A stretch of 64,000 nt of DNA from Polaribacter tangerinus (GTDB lineage: Bacteria; Bacteroidota; Bacteroidia; Flavobacteriales; Flavobacteriaceae): the NCBI RefSeq assembly GCF_038024095.1, contig NZ_CP150668.1:558001-622000 (forward strand). Direction: 5' to 3'. The translations under genes and the position numbers were made by a program. Of this stretch, positions 54,002-63,576 are shown in pieces. The stretch's first letter is position 1, and each line of letters begins with the position of its first letter. The notes beneath the pieces are model-generated. The model saw only the letters and a list, made by a program, of their open reading frames with translations, was not told the origin of the DNA and made no database searches.

Positions 54002-54033
54002 AAAATCCCAAATTAATTTGGGATTTTTTTTTA
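54002..54033 (+). terminator. intrinsic terminator of clpC
   Basis: AAATCCCAAATT and AATTTGGGATTT form a perfect hairpin followed by a T run, directly after the clpC stop. Confidence 0.85.
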
Positions 54034-54133
54034 TAATCAACTATCATCCTTAAAATCAAAAAAGACCATCGCTATTTTACTCTTTTATTATGTGAATAAA
54101 AGTTATATTTGCTTTTTTTAAAAAACAATTCAA

Positions 54134-55162
54134 ATGAAACAAACATTTTATCTTTTACTTACAGTAGCTATTTTAACTGCTTGTACTAAAGAAACCCCTC
54201 AAAATTACTTATCCTTTTCCGGAAAACTAGAAAACAATAAAGACTCTACGCTTACTATTGTTAATAACCAAGGACCTATTAAAACTATAAAAATAAATGC
54301 AGACGGTACTTTTAAAGATACGCTTTCCGTTAAAGAAGCTGCTATTTTTACCATACAAACTTCTCCTGCAAAAAGAGCTCCTATATACCTGAATAATGGT
54401 TATGACTTAAAACTATCTGGAGATTCAGAAAAATTTATGACCAGCTTCAAATTTTCTGGTGAAGGTGCTGATAATAGTAACTTTATTCTAGCACAAATAG
54501 AAGAAAGTCAGAATTTAGGTAATCCTTCTTTAATTTTAGAATTAGAAGAAGTTGCTTTTCAAAACAAACTAAAAAGCATTGAAAATAGATACGATAGTAT
54601 TTTAAACTCATACAAAGAGTTAGATAGTGCTATGGTAAGTATGGCAAAACAACAAACTTCGCAAATGATTGCCTATTTTAACCAAGCCTACAATCAAAAT
54701 AAAACGATGGGACCTGGTAAGCCTTCTCCTAAATTTACAGATTATGTAGATTATAAGGGTGGTAAAAAATCTTTAGATTCTTTTAAAGGTAAATATGTTT
54801 ATTTAGATATTTGGGCAACTTGGTGCGGACCATGTATACAACAAATCCCTTTTTTAAAGGAATTAGAAAAAGAATACCACAACAAAAATATTGAGTTTGT
54901 AAGTATTTCTACTGATGAAGCTAGAAGAAACGGTGGTTCATGGGAAGCTGCAGAAAAAAAATGGAGAAATTTTGTAAAAGATAAATCACTTACAGGTGTG
55001 CAACTATGGTCTGGTAAAGATTTTTCTTTTCAACAAGCATACCAAATAACAGGTATACCAAGGTTTATAATCATAGATCCTAACGGAAATATTGTAGATG
55101 CAAATGCACCTAGACCTTCAGAACCGAGACTAAAAGAACTTTTTAGTTCTTTAGGATTGTAA
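54134..55162 (+). CDS. TlpA-like thioredoxin lipoprotein with DUF4369
   Basis: 342 residues with a lipoprotein signal (LLTVAILTACTKE). The N-terminal DUF4369 beta domain (about 25-125, LSFSGKLENNKDSTLTIV) and a helical linker come before a TlpA/ResA-like thioredoxin domain (about 195-340) with active-site WCGPC in DIWATWCGPCIQQIP and cis-Pro in ITGIPRFII. It should act as a disulfide oxidoreductase in the periplasm, tethered to a membrane. Flavobacteria carry many such proteins; the client is unknown. Own terminator downstream. Confidence 0.9.
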   Translation: MKQTFYLLLTVAILTACTKETPQNYLSFSGKLENNKDSTLTIVNNQGPIKTIKINADGTFKDTLSVKEAAIFTIQTSPAKRAPIYLNNGYDLKLSGDSEKFMTSFKFSGEGADNSNFILAQIEESQNLGNPSLILELEEVAFQNKLKSIENRYDSILNSYKELDSAMVSMAKQQTSQMIAYFNQAYNQNKTMGPGKPSPKFTDYVDYKGGKKSLDSFKGKYVYLDIWATWCGPCIQQIPFLKELEKEYHNKNIEFVSISTDEARRNGGSWEAAEKKWRNFVKDKSLTGVQLWSGKDFSFQQAYQITGIPRFIIIDPNGNIVDANAPRPSEPRLKELFSSLGL

Positions 55163-55182
55163 TACTTTTAATCTTAAAACAT

Positions 55183-55218
55183 AAAAAAGCGAAATTCAGA
55201 ATTGAATTTCGCTTTTTT
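55183..55218. terminator. bidirectional intrinsic terminator
   Basis: GCGAAATTCA and TGAATTTCGC form a hairpin flanked by A and T runs between the convergent TlpA-like gene and accA. Confidence 0.85.
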
Positions 55219-55237
55219 ATGTTTAAGTATTTTTAGG

Positions 55238-56191
55238 TTACTCTTTATAAACACCCATATTAGCATATTTATCCATTCTTTTATTCACCAAATCATCGTC
55301 TGTTAAATCTTTTAATTGTTCGAACGCTTTAACAATTTGGTTTTTAACCGCAGCAAAAGCCCCTTCTCTATCTGCATGAGCACCTCCAACTGGTTCTTTA
55401 ATGATACCGTCTATCAATTTCATTTTTTTCATATCGGTACCGGTAAGTTTTAAGGCTGCAGCTGCCTGTTCTTTAAACTCCCAGCTTCTCCATAAAATAG
55501 AAGAACAAGACTCTGGAGAAATTACTGTATACCATGTATTTTCCATCATATATACTCTATCTCCAACACCAATACCTAAGGCTCCACCAGAAGCTCCTTC
55601 TCCAATAACAATTGTTATAATTGGTGTTTTAAGACGAGTCATTTCAAAAATATTTCTTGCAATTGCCTCTCCTTGACCACGCTCTTCAGCTTCTAAACCT
55701 GGGTATGCTCCTGGAGTATCTAACAAAGTAACAACAGGAATTCCGAATTTTTCTGCCATCTTCATTAAACGCAAGGCTTTTCTGTAGCCTTCTGGATTTG
55801 CCATTCCAAAGTTTCTATACTGACGTGTTTTGGTGTTATACCCTTTTTGTTGTCCAATAAACATAAAAGATTGATCTCCTATTTTACCAAGACCACCAAT
55901 CATAGCTTTGTCATCTTTTACAGATCTATCTCCATGAAGCTCCATAAAGGTATCTCCACAAATTGCCTTAATATAATCTAAGGTATAAGGTCTATTAGGG
56001 TGTCTAGATAATTGAACACGTTGCCAAGGTGTTAAATTTTTGTATATATCTTTTCTGGCTTCAGCAAGTTTCTTTTCAATTTTTTTACAAGTAGCAGTAA
56101 CATCTACGTCACTTTCCTCGCCAATAATTTCACATTTTTGTAGTTGCTCTTGCAACTCTTTTATTGGCAATTCAAAATCTAAATATTCCAT
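55238..56191 (-). CDS. accA: acetyl-CoA carboxylase carboxyltransferase subunit alpha
   Basis: 317 residues, normal for AccA. It transfers the carboxyl group from carboxybiotin to acetyl-CoA, making malonyl-CoA for fatty-acid synthesis, in a complex with Acc[56 protein letters not shown] and [20 protein letters not shown] are hallmark segments. The N-terminal coiled coil ([13 protein letters not shown]) is intact. AccD, AccB and AccC are not in the window. MatB at 5463 would offer a second route to malonyl-CoA. Confidence 0.96.
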   Translation of the reverse strand: MEYLDFELPIKELQEQLQKCEIIGEESDVDVTATCKKIEKKLAEARKDIYKNLTPWQRVQLSRHPNRPYTLDYIKAICGDTFMELHGDRSVKDDKAMIGGLGKIGDQSFMFIGQQKGYNTKTRQYRNFGMANPEGYRKALRLMKMAEKFGIPVVTLLDTPGAYPGLEAEERGQGEAIARNIFEMTRLKTPIITIVIGEGASGGALGIGVGDRVYMMENTWYTVISPESCSSILWRSWEFKEQAAAALKLTGTDMKKMKLIDGIIKEPVGGAHADREGAFAAVKNQIVKAFEQLKDLTDDDLVNKRMDKYANMGVYKE

Positions 56192-56265
56192 TTTGTAGTG
56201 GTTTGATTTTTGTTCATTGTAAGAACAAACATACTATAAAATTTACTTTTTCAAGTAAAATACAC

Positions 56266-57180
56266 TTATTTTTTTCGAGGATTATTTTTTAAAAACCTCG
56301 ATTTTAAGGCTCCTTTATTCTTTAAAATTCCGTTTAACAAAACTACAAATAAAACGATGCTGGCACCAAAATAAAAGGAAGAACTCATTTGTTCTTTTTC
56401 TTTAAAAATTAACAATGCTAAAATAATGGCATATACAGGTTCTAAGTTTATAGTTAACATAACCGTGTAGGGCGACAAGAACTTCATTATTTTTACAGAA
56501 GCAATAAACGCATAGGCTGTACAAATACTACTTAACAACAACAAATACCACCAGTCTGATAAAGAAACCTTAAAAAAACTAACACTAAAACCATTCGTAA
56601 AAAAAAGATACACAGTTATAAATACAACTCCAAAAAACAACTGATATAAAGAGATTGAACTGGCTTCATACATTTTTACAAACAAACCATTTAAAACAGC
56701 AAACAACGCTCCTAAAAATGAAGCAATTAATGCATATATAATTCCTAATTTATACTGACTTTCAAAATTAAAAATAATGTAAAGACCTAGAATAACTATT
56801 AATCCTAAAAATATTTCAATAAACTTCAGTTTCCTCTTAAAAAATAATGGTTCAATAAATGCTGTAAAAAAGGCACCGGTACTCATGGTAACTAATGCAA
56901 CAGATACATTAGACACCTTTATTGCTTTAAAAAAGAAAATCCAATGCAGTGCAATAATAACTCCAGTAATAAAAAATTTTAAAAGAGATTTTTTATCGGT
57001 TTTAAAAGATTTCCTTTTCCACACAAAGTATAAAACAATAAATAATACTGCCAATAACATTCTATACCAAACCAACGGAATAGCATCAATAGTAATTAAA
57101 GCCCCAAGAATAGCGGTAAATCCCCAAATAAATACTATGAAATGGAGTAATAAGTAATTTTTTAATTTATTTTCTAGCAT
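56266..57180 (-). CDS. EamA/DMT-family transporter
   Basis: 304 residues with ten hydrophobic segments forming two EamA repeats (about 8-135 and 145-285). LLHFIVFIWGFTAILGALI opens the first; LNLEPVYAIILALLIFKE near the end is the typical second-repeat signature. The family exports amino acids, metabolites or drugs across the inner membrane; substrate unknown. Its start overlaps the end of the LptF/LptG gene by 14 bases, so the two are co-transcribed. The C-terminus is strongly basic (SRFLKNNPRKK), consistent with a cytosolic end. Confidence 0.88.
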   Translation of the reverse strand: MLENKLKNYLLLHFIVFIWGFTAILGALITIDAIPLVWYRMLLAVLFIVLYFVWKRKSFKTDKKSLLKFFITGVIIALHWIFFFKAIKVSNVSVALVTMSTGAFFTAFIEPLFFKRKLKFIEIFLGLIVILGLYIIFNFESQYKLGIIYALIASFLGALFAVLNGLFVKMYEASSISLYQLFFGVVFITVYLFFTNGFSVSFFKVSLSDWWYLLLLSSICTAYAFIASVKIMKFLSPYTVMLTINLEPVYAIILALLIFKEKEQMSSSFYFGASIVLFVVLLNGILKNKGALKSRFLKNNPRKK

Positions 57181-58258
57181 TAATGTAAAGGTAAACTGCT
57201 AATGTACCAAACAATATATTTGGCAACCATACATATAAAAGTGAGTTAACTCCTGCTACAGAGCCCAAAACTTCGCCTATTTTCATAAAGAAAACGTAAA
57301 CAAACATAACGCCTACACCTAAAGCTAAATTTACTCCTGTACCACCTCTTCTTTTTCTAAACGCAAGTGCTACAGCTATAATTGTTAAAATATATGAAGC
57401 AACGGGCAAACTTGTTCGTTTGTATAACTCTACTAAATATGCGTTCAAATTTTTTACACCTCTTTTCTTTGATAGATTAATAAAATCTAAAAGCTCATCT
57501 GAGGGCATTTCTTGAGCAAAAGCGGACTTATAAATCAGGTCTTTAGGTGTAAAACTAAACACAGTATCTATTTTTCTACCTTTAAAAATACTATCATGAT
57601 TGGGATAAATTTTACGAATTCGCCAATTGGTTAAAGAAAAAGTAGAATCATTAATATTAAAGCGTAAATTATCTGCAGATAATTTAGATTGCAGCTCTAA
57701 GCCTTTATATGTTTCTGAAGTAAAATCGTATCCAGAATTGGTGTCTACATTAAAACTTCTTAAATAAATATATGTACTATCGGTAAGTTGTAAACTAAAA
57801 TCAGACACATATTTCAATTCATTTTTTTGCTTAGCACTGCTAATATATTTTTTTTCGAACTCTTTTCTAATTTTACTGCTATTCGGAACTACATAATGGT
57901 TCATTGCCAAAGAGAGCAACGTTACCAAAGTTGCACCTACAAAATAGGGATATAAAAAACGTGTAAAAGAAACCTTAGCATTTGTTATAGCTATAATTTC
58001 TGTATTGTTAGAAAGTTTTGAGGTAAATAAAATAACGGCAATAAATAATGCCAAAGGCATAAAAGTATTGGTATAATATATTGTAAAGTTTACATAATAA
58101 TCATTTAAAATCTCTGAAAATCCTAAATTAGGATGCTCTAAAAAATTATCTACTTTTTCAGAAACATCAATGGCTATAGCTATTGGTATCAATATTAATA
58201 AGGTAAACAAAAATGTTACCAAATAACGTTTTAATATGTACCAATCTATAATTTTCAT
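57167..58258 (-). CDS. LptF/LptG family lipopolysaccharide export permease
   Basis: 363 residues: three transmembrane helices near the N-terminus (about 12-30, 60-78, 100-120), a periplasmic beta-jellyroll (about 135-260, with LQLTDSTYIYLRSF), and three helices at the C-terminus (about 275-360). It starts MKIIDWYILKRYLVTFLFT, the classic LptF/LptG opening, and would form a transporter with LptB, moving lipopolysaccharide toward the outer membrane. Whether it is LptF or LptG cannot be settled by eye. It lies between tgt (30 bases away) and the EamA gene, a linkage common in Bacteroidota. Confidence 0.9.
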   Translation of the reverse strand: MKIIDWYILKRYLVTFLFTLLILIPIAIAIDVSEKVDNFLEHPNLGFSEILNDYYVNFTIYYTNTFMPLALFIAVILFTSKLSNNTEIIAITNAKVSFTRFLYPYFVGATLVTLLSLAMNHYVVPNSSKIRKEFEKKYISSAKQKNELKYVSDFSLQLTDSTYIYLRSFNVDTNSGYDFTSETYKGLELQSKLSADNLRFNINDSTFSLTNWRIRKIYPNHDSIFKGRKIDTVFSFTPKDLIYKSAFAQEMPSDELLDFINLSKKRGVKNLNAYLVELYKRTSLPVASYILTIIAVALAFRKRRGGTGVNLALGVGVMFVYVFFMKIGEVLGSVAGVNSLLYVWLPNILFGTLAVYLYINARK

Positions 58259-58288
58259 TGAAACTTTTCTCTATTATTTTTTTAAACT

Positions 58289-59428
58289 TTACAACCTGTT
58301 GTCCATTTGTTTTACTATTTTATCTTTCCACTCTCTAAAATCACCAGCCAAAATATGCTTTCTTGCTTCTCTTGTTAACCATACATAAAAGCCCAAATTA
58401 TGAATAGAAGCTATTTGTTTACCTAACATTTCTTTGGCAACAAAAAGATGGCGTAAATATGCCTTAGAATACATGGTGTCTACACCAGTAATTCCCATTT
58501 CGTCTATTGGAGAAAAATCAGTTTCCCATTTTTTATTTTTTATGTTGATACTTCCATGTGCTGTAAATAACATCCCATTTCTTGCATTTCTTGTTGGCAT
58601 CACACAATCGAACATATCAATACCTAAAGCAATATTTTCGAGAATATTTATTGGCGTACCAACTCCCATTAAATATCTTGGTTTATCTTCTGGCAATACT
58701 TCGGTTACTACTTCTGTCATTGCATACATCTCTTCTGCTGGTTCCCCAACTGAAAGCCCCCCAATTGCATTTGCTTGCGCGCCAGCATTGGCAATATACT
58801 CAGCAGATTGTTTTCTTAAATCTTTGTAGGTACTTCCTTGAACAATTGGAAAAAAAGTTTGTTCAAAACCGTATTTGAAAGGAAGCTTTTCTAGGTGATT
58901 TATACATCTATCCAACCATCTATGAGTCATATGCATAGAGCGCTTTGCATAATTATAATCACATGGGTAAGGTGTACACTCGTCGAAAGCCATAATAATA
59001 TCTGCACCTATAGTTCGCTGAGTTTCCATAACATTTTCTGGCGAAAAAAAGTGCATAGAGCCATCGATATGGCTTTTAAATTTTACGCCTTCCTCATTTA
59101 TTTTTCTTCTACCAGATAAAGAATACACCTGGTATCCTCCCGAATCGGTTAAAATATTTCTATCCCAATTCATAAACTTATGCAAACCTCCTGCTTTCTC
59201 CAACACATCTAGCCCTGGTCGCAAATATAGATGATATGTATTGGCAAGAATAATATCTGGATTAACCTCTTTTTTTAACTCCGATTGATGAACGCCTTTT
59301 ACAGTACCTACAGTACCTACTGGCATAAAAATTGGAGTTTCTATAATTCCGTGATCTGTAGTAATTACACCTGCTCTGGCTTTACTTTTTTGATCTGTAG
59401 TTTTTAAGTCAAATTTCATTGATGGCAA
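58289..59428 (-). CDS. tgt: queuine tRNA-ribosyltransferase
   Basis: 379 residues. It exchanges guanine 34 for preQ1 in tRNAs with GUN anticodons. The catalytic nucleophile and general acid Asp residues are visible in LTDSGGYQVYSL and MFDCVMPTRNARNG, with substrate-binding GGLSVGEP. Unusually, the CxCxxC zinc-binding stretch of the classic enzyme is replaced by SPIDEMGITGVDTMYSKAYLR; the following His (SIHNLGFY) remains. I believe related Bacteroidota enzymes share this, so it is probably still active. It lies upstream of the LptF/LptG gene on the same strand. Confidence 0.94.
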   Translation of the reverse strand: MPSMKFDLKTTDQKSKARAGVITTDHGIIETPIFMPVGTVGTVKGVHQSELKKEVNPDIILANTYHLYLRPGLDVLEKAGGLHKFMNWDRNILTDSGGYQVYSLSGRRKINEEGVKFKSHIDGSMHFFSPENVMETQRTIGADIIMAFDECTPYPCDYNYAKRSMHMTHRWLDRCINHLEKLPFKYGFEQTFFPIVQGSTYKDLRKQSAEYIANAGAQANAIGGLSVGEPAEEMYAMTEVVTEVLPEDKPRYLMGVGTPINILENIALGIDMFDCVMPTRNARNGMLFTAHGSINIKNKKWETDFSPIDEMGITGVDTMYSKAYLRHLFVAKEMLGKQIASIHNLGFYVWLTREARKHILAGDFREWKDKIVKQMDNRL

Positions 59429-59478
59429 AGATAGTATTATTTAAGAATAAGTAAGCATAATTAAAGGTTTGTAAATTA

Positions 59479-60360
59479 TTACCAACGTTTCTTTTTTCCG
59501 GAACTATTTCTTTTGTTTTTGGGTGATGATTTTCTAAAAGAGGCGCTTTTTCTATTAAAATTATTTTTAACTGGTGCTGCTTTTTTCTTTTTTTTATGAA
59601 CTTTTGGTTGTTTTTCTATTATTGATGCTTCTGCAGTTTTAGAGGAAGAGGCAACCATTTTATTAATTTGCTGCATTTCTTGGTCGGTTAACTCTCTCCA
59701 ATCTCCAGTTTGTAAATACCCTAATTCTACATTCATAATTCGGGTTCTTTTTAACTTAACAACCTCATAGTCTAAATACTCGCACATTCTTCGTATTTGC
59801 CTATTTAAACCTTGAGTAAGTACAATTTTAAAAATCTTAGCACTTATTTTTTCTACCTTACATTTATTGGTAATTGTTCCTAAAACAGGAATCCCATTAC
59901 CCATTTTTTCAATAAAATCATCGTTAATTAATTTATTTACCGTAACAATGTATTCTTTCTCATGATTATTTCCTGCACGTAAAATTTTATTTACAATATC
60001 TCCATCATTCGTCAAAAAAATTAATCCTTCAGAAGGCTTATCTAATCGTCCAATAGGAAACAGTCTTTCTGGGTGATTAATGTGCTTTACAATGTTTTTT
60101 GGCTCTCTATCATCTGTAGTCGAGACAATGCCTACAGGTTTATTTAAAGCAATATAAAGAGTTTTATTTTTAGGAATTACCGGTCTACCATCTAACTTTA
60201 CAACATCATTTTTGGCTACTCTGTTACCAAGTTGTGTTGGTTTGCCATTTATAGTAACTCTCCCTTCAGTTATAAATTTCTCTGCTTCTCTTCGTGAACA
60301 AATTCCAGATGAGCTTATAAATTTATTAAGGTTTATTGTAGTATGCTTATTAGAATCCAA
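59479..60360 (-). CDS. rluF: 23S rRNA pseudouridine synthase RluF
   Basis: 293 residues. An S4 RNA-binding domain (about 8-65, [20 protein letters not shown]) precedes the catalytic domain with the nucleophile Asp in [17 protein letters not shown]. The segment [20 protein letters not shown] followed by [10 protein letters not shown] is characteristic of RluF, which modifies U2604 of 23S rRNA in E. coli, rather than RluB or RsuA. The last 60 residues are a Lys/Ser-rich basic tail that may aid rRNA binding. Single gene; 103 bases separate it from alkB. Confidence 0.9.
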   Translation of the reverse strand: MDSNKHTTINLNKFISSSGICSRREAEKFITEGRVTINGKPTQLGNRVAKNDVVKLDGRPVIPKNKTLYIALNKPVGIVSTTDDREPKNIVKHINHPERLFPIGRLDKPSEGLIFLTNDGDIVNKILRAGNNHEKEYIVTVNKLINDDFIEKMGNGIPVLGTITNKCKVEKISAKIFKIVLTQGLNRQIRRMCEYLDYEVVKLKRTRIMNVELGYLQTGDWRELTDQEMQQINKMVASSSKTAEASIIEKQPKVHKKKKKAAPVKNNFNRKSASFRKSSPKNKRNSSGKKKRW

Positions 60361-60463
60361 TGGGAATATTTTTTTGCAAAAATATGGAAACTTTTTCCAT
60401 GAAATAACTATTCAATTAACGAATTAACTATGTAAAAAAAATAAGCTAAACTTTTTTAATGAC

Positions 60464-61063
60464 TTACACTATAGTTCTAAACGTTAGGTTGATTCTCGGG
60501 GTTTGTACTTTTTTTGTTGGTGGCAATCTATGCAACCAGTTGGTTTGAGTATTTTCTTTCATAACTAGTAAACTTCCTCTTTCTAACAAAATATCTATTC
60601 GTTGATTACTTTCTTTGTGTTTAAATGAAAATTTTCTTTCTGCACCTAAAGACAATGAAGCAATTGCACCGTTTTTCTTTAACATTCTTTCTCCGTCAGA
60701 ATGATAAGCCATTCCTTCATCCCCAGAGTGGTATAAGTTTAATAAACAAGAATTATAGGTTTCTCCACTCTCCTTCTCTACTTTTTTTTTAAGTTGTAAT
60801 AAATGGTCTGTAAAAAGTAATGCGGTCTTTGTAATACCAGAATAAGTGTAAGAAAAAGCCTTTGTACCATACCAAGCAACCTTTCTTTTTGTAATTACTT
60901 TTTTACCAAAAATAAGAGCTTCATCATTTTTCCAACAAATCGTTTTCATTAACTCGTTATAAAAATAATCGCACTCATTGCTATCTAAAATTGCACCGTG
61001 ATAGTTTGCAACGCCATCGAAGGGTAAAATATTTTTTATAGGTTCGGTAGAAAATAAATCCAT
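60464..61063 (-). CDS. alkB: AlkB-like 2-oxoglutarate/Fe(II) dioxygenase
   Basis: 199 residues. The iron ligands His and Asp occur in AYHSDGERML, the third His in NWLHRLPPT, and the 2-oxoglutarate-binding Arg residues in TPRINLTFRTIV at the very end. KRKVAWYG and SCLLNLYHSGDEGM are typical of the ALKBH2/AlkB-like DNA repair branch, which removes methyl groups from 1-methyladenine and 3-methylcytosine. At this length it has the whole catalytic core. It follows the M24 peptidase gene by 35 bases on the same strand, so may be read from the same transcript, although the functions are unrelated. Confidence 0.9.
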   Translation of the reverse strand: MDLFSTEPIKNILPFDGVANYHGAILDSNECDYFYNELMKTICWKNDEALIFGKKVITKRKVAWYGTKAFSYTYSGITKTALLFTDHLLQLKKKVEKESGETYNSCLLNLYHSGDEGMAYHSDGERMLKKNGAIASLSLGAERKFSFKHKESNQRIDILLERGSLLVMKENTQTNWLHRLPPTKKVQTPRINLTFRTIV

Positions 61064-61098
61064 AGTTCAAAAATACAATGAATCTTTTAAAATTGGTG

Positions 61099-62313
61099 TT
61101 AAATACCGAACGGATTATAAATTGAATACGCTGGATTTGTAAACCATTTTGGTCCATTTTTTGTTATATAAATATGATCTTCTAATCGTATTCCAAATTC
61201 ATTAGGTACACAAATCATTGGTTCGTTACTAAAAGTCATACCTGGCTTTAAAATAGTTTCATTACCTTTTAAAAGATATGGATATTCGTGAATTTCTAAT
61301 CCTATTCCGTGGCCAGTTCTATGTGGCAAACCTGGTAAATTATAATCAGGTCCTAAATGATGCTTTTCTAGAACAGACCTTGCAGCTGTATCAATATCTG
61401 AACAAGTATTTCCTAAAATAGATGCTTCAAAAGCAGCTTGTTGGGTTTCTTTTTCAATATTCCAAATTCTTTCTTGTTTTTCGGTTGCTTTACCAAAAAC
61501 GTACGTGCGTGTAATATCAGATATATAATCGTAAAATTGACAACCTGTATCTACCAATACAATATCATTCTCTTCTAATTTTTTTGGATTTTTTACACCA
61601 TGAGGAAACGAAGAATCAACCCCAAATAAAACAATGCAAAAATAGGAACCTGAAGGTATACCATACTTTTTATGTGCTTCATGAATAAAGTTTTCTACTT
61701 CTGTAGTAGTAATTCCTACACGTAAAATTTTTGCTGCTGCCTTATGTACTTCCATTGTAATATCCATTACATGTTGCATAATAGCAATTTCTGAAGCAGA
61801 CTTTATCATTCTACAATTAGCAATTATTGATGTTGCTGTTGTAATTAAATAAGAATTTCTGTGGGTAAGAAAGTTGTGAATTATAGAAAATGGAGTCGTT
61901 TCATCTACTTGTACTTCTCCTGATAAAATTCCGTTTTCTTGTAATATTTTAAAGAGTAATAAATGCGGATTCTCATGCTCTTCCCAACAATGAATAGAAC
62001 CCTTAACTTGCATAAAATCTTGAATAGTTCCTTTTTCGAAATTAGGAGCTATGTAATGTACATCAGCATTTTGTAACACAACTGCTCCTACCATTCGTTC
62101 GCTAGGACGCCAGTGCGTGCCTGTGAAATAGTTTAAATTTGCTCCAGCATTTAAATACACTGCAACTATATTTTGAGCTTTCATTTGTTGACTCAAATTT
62201 AAAACTCTCTTTTTATATTCTTCTAATTCAATAGGTTTTACACTTGCTTGTTTAGGTGTAATTTTGGCCAATTCAATGGTAGAAGTACTACCTCCAATTC
62301 CAAATTTATTCAT
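61099..62313 (-). CDS. M24 family metallopeptidase (Xaa-Pro type)
   Basis: 404 residues: an N-terminal creatinase-like domain (about 30-165) and a pita-bread catalytic domain (about 180-400). Metal ligands appear as Asp in LVDTG, Asp in SDITRTYVFG, His in HRTGHGIGLEIHE, Glu in SNEPMI and Glu in RLEDHIYI. Such enzymes release the residue before Pro or split Xaa-Pro dipeptides. Since the next genes look like hydroxyproline catabolism, Xaa-hydroxyproline peptides from collagen-like material are a likely substrate (inference). Five bases separate it from the FAD gene. No signal peptide, so cytosolic. Confidence 0.9.
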   Translation of the reverse strand: MNKFGIGGSTSTIELAKITPKQASVKPIELEEYKKRVLNLSQQMKAQNIVAVYLNAGANLNYFTGTHWRPSERMVGAVVLQNADVHYIAPNFEKGTIQDFMQVKGSIHCWEEHENPHLLLFKILQENGILSGEVQVDETTPFSIIHNFLTHRNSYLITTATSIIANCRMIKSASEIAIMQHVMDITMEVHKAAAKILRVGITTTEVENFIHEAHKKYGIPSGSYFCIVLFGVDSSFPHGVKNPKKLEENDIVLVDTGCQFYDYISDITRTYVFGKATEKQERIWNIEKETQQAAFEASILGNTCSDIDTAARSVLEKHHLGPDYNLPGLPHRTGHGIGLEIHEYPYLLKGNETILKPGMTFSNEPMICVPNEFGIRLEDHIYITKNGPKWFTNPAYSIYNPFGI

Positions 62314-62318
62314 ACAAA

Positions 62319-63566
62319 TTAAAATTTTCTGTCTGGGTGAAAAGCTGCAATATCTATGGATGTTTTTGTTTCTGCAAGCAACTCAGCTACTAATTTTCCT
62401 GTAGCAGGACCTAAACTCCAACCCATCATAGCATGACCTGTAGCTATCGTTAAATTTTTACAGTACTTAGATTTTCCGATGTATGGTAATCCGTCTGGAG
62501 AACAAGGTCTTAAACCGCAACTAGCATTTTCGATTTCTTTAGACGTTATTTCTAAACCTTCGAAATATTTTTTACTAGCATTGGCAATAGCATGTACTCT
62601 ATTTTTATTAATTTTTTCATTAATTCCTCCAATTTCCATTGTTCCGGCAAATCTTGTAAAACCTTGCATTGGAGTAACTGCTACTTTTGCTTCACATAAA
62701 ATTGCTGGAATACTAATATTTGTATTACTTTTTACATTTATGCTATATCCTTTACCTGCCTGCAGAGGAATTTTTAAGCCCATTTTTTTGGTTAAATTTG
62801 AGCTCCATGTTCCTGCTGCTAAAACTACTTCTTCTGCCTTTAAGGTTCTTTGGTTTGTAACAATAGATAATACTTTTCTGTTTTCTACTATAAAGTCTTC
62901 TACTTTTTCATTATGGTAAAAAATAACACCATTTTTTAATAAAAATGATTGCATCTCTTTCATAAAAACTGAAGGAGTCATGTGTGCATCTGAATGATAA
63001 TAAATACCTCCTTTAATATTTAAATTAACTTTAGGTTCAAGGTTAGACACTTCTTTAGCAGATAAATGCTCTACATACAAGCCTTTTTCAATCCCTTTTT
63101 TTCCAATACTCCATTCTTCCTCTCCCACTTTGTCGGACTTGTAAAGCATAAGCAGTCCTTTTTTTTGATAATGAAAATCGAAATCGGCATTCGACTTCAA
63201 TTTCTCGTACAAGTCTCTACTTAAAAGATTGATATCTAAAATTGGTTTTATGGCTTTTGCAACCTTAGCTTTTGTAGCCGATTTCTTAAACGCTAAACTC
63301 CATTTTATAAAATCGATATCGAGTCTTGGCTTCACATAAAAAGGACTCGAAGAGTTGAACATCCATTTTATTCCTTTGGTAATAACACCTGGTGCAGCCA
63401 AAGGGATAAAGTGACTTGGTGTAATGTAACCTGCATTAATGTGTGAAGCTCCAGTAAATCCGTTAGTACTATTAACTATGGTAACCTTATAACCTTCTTT
63501 AACTAAATAATAGGCAGTACTTAAACCTATAATACCACCTCCAACAATTACAACATTTTTAGACAT
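62319..63566 (-). CDS. DadA-like FAD oxidoreductase (D-amino acid / D-hydroxyproline dehydrogenase)
   Basis: 415 residues. The FAD-binding Rossmann start VVIVGGGIIGLSTAYYLVKEG and the C-terminal SCGLRPCSPDGLPYIG and ATGHAMMGWSLGPATGKLVAEL place it in the DadA/DAO family. These oxidise D-amino acids to imino acids and pass electrons to the respiratory chain. Beside a proline-racemase-family epimerase, the likely substrate is cis-4-hydroxy-D-proline, giving the pyrroline carboxylate used in hydroxyproline breakdown. It lies 10 bases after the epimerase gene and 5 before the peptidase gene. Confidence 0.88.
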   Translation of the reverse strand: MSKNVVIVGGGIIGLSTAYYLVKEGYKVTIVNSTNGFTGASHINAGYITPSHFIPLAAPGVITKGIKWMFNSSSPFYVKPRLDIDFIKWSLAFKKSATKAKVAKAIKPILDINLLSRDLYEKLKSNADFDFHYQKKGLLMLYKSDKVGEEEWSIGKKGIEKGLYVEHLSAKEVSNLEPKVNLNIKGGIYYHSDAHMTPSVFMKEMQSFLLKNGVIFYHNEKVEDFIVENRKVLSIVTNQRTLKAEEVVLAAGTWSSNLTKKMGLKIPLQAGKGYSINVKSNTNISIPAILCEAKVAVTPMQGFTRFAGTMEIGGINEKINKNRVHAIANASKKYFEGLEITSKEIENASCGLRPCSPDGLPYIGKSKYCKNLTIATGHAMMGWSLGPATGKLVAELLAETKTSIDIAAFHPDRKF

Positions 63567-63576
63567 AAAAATTAGA

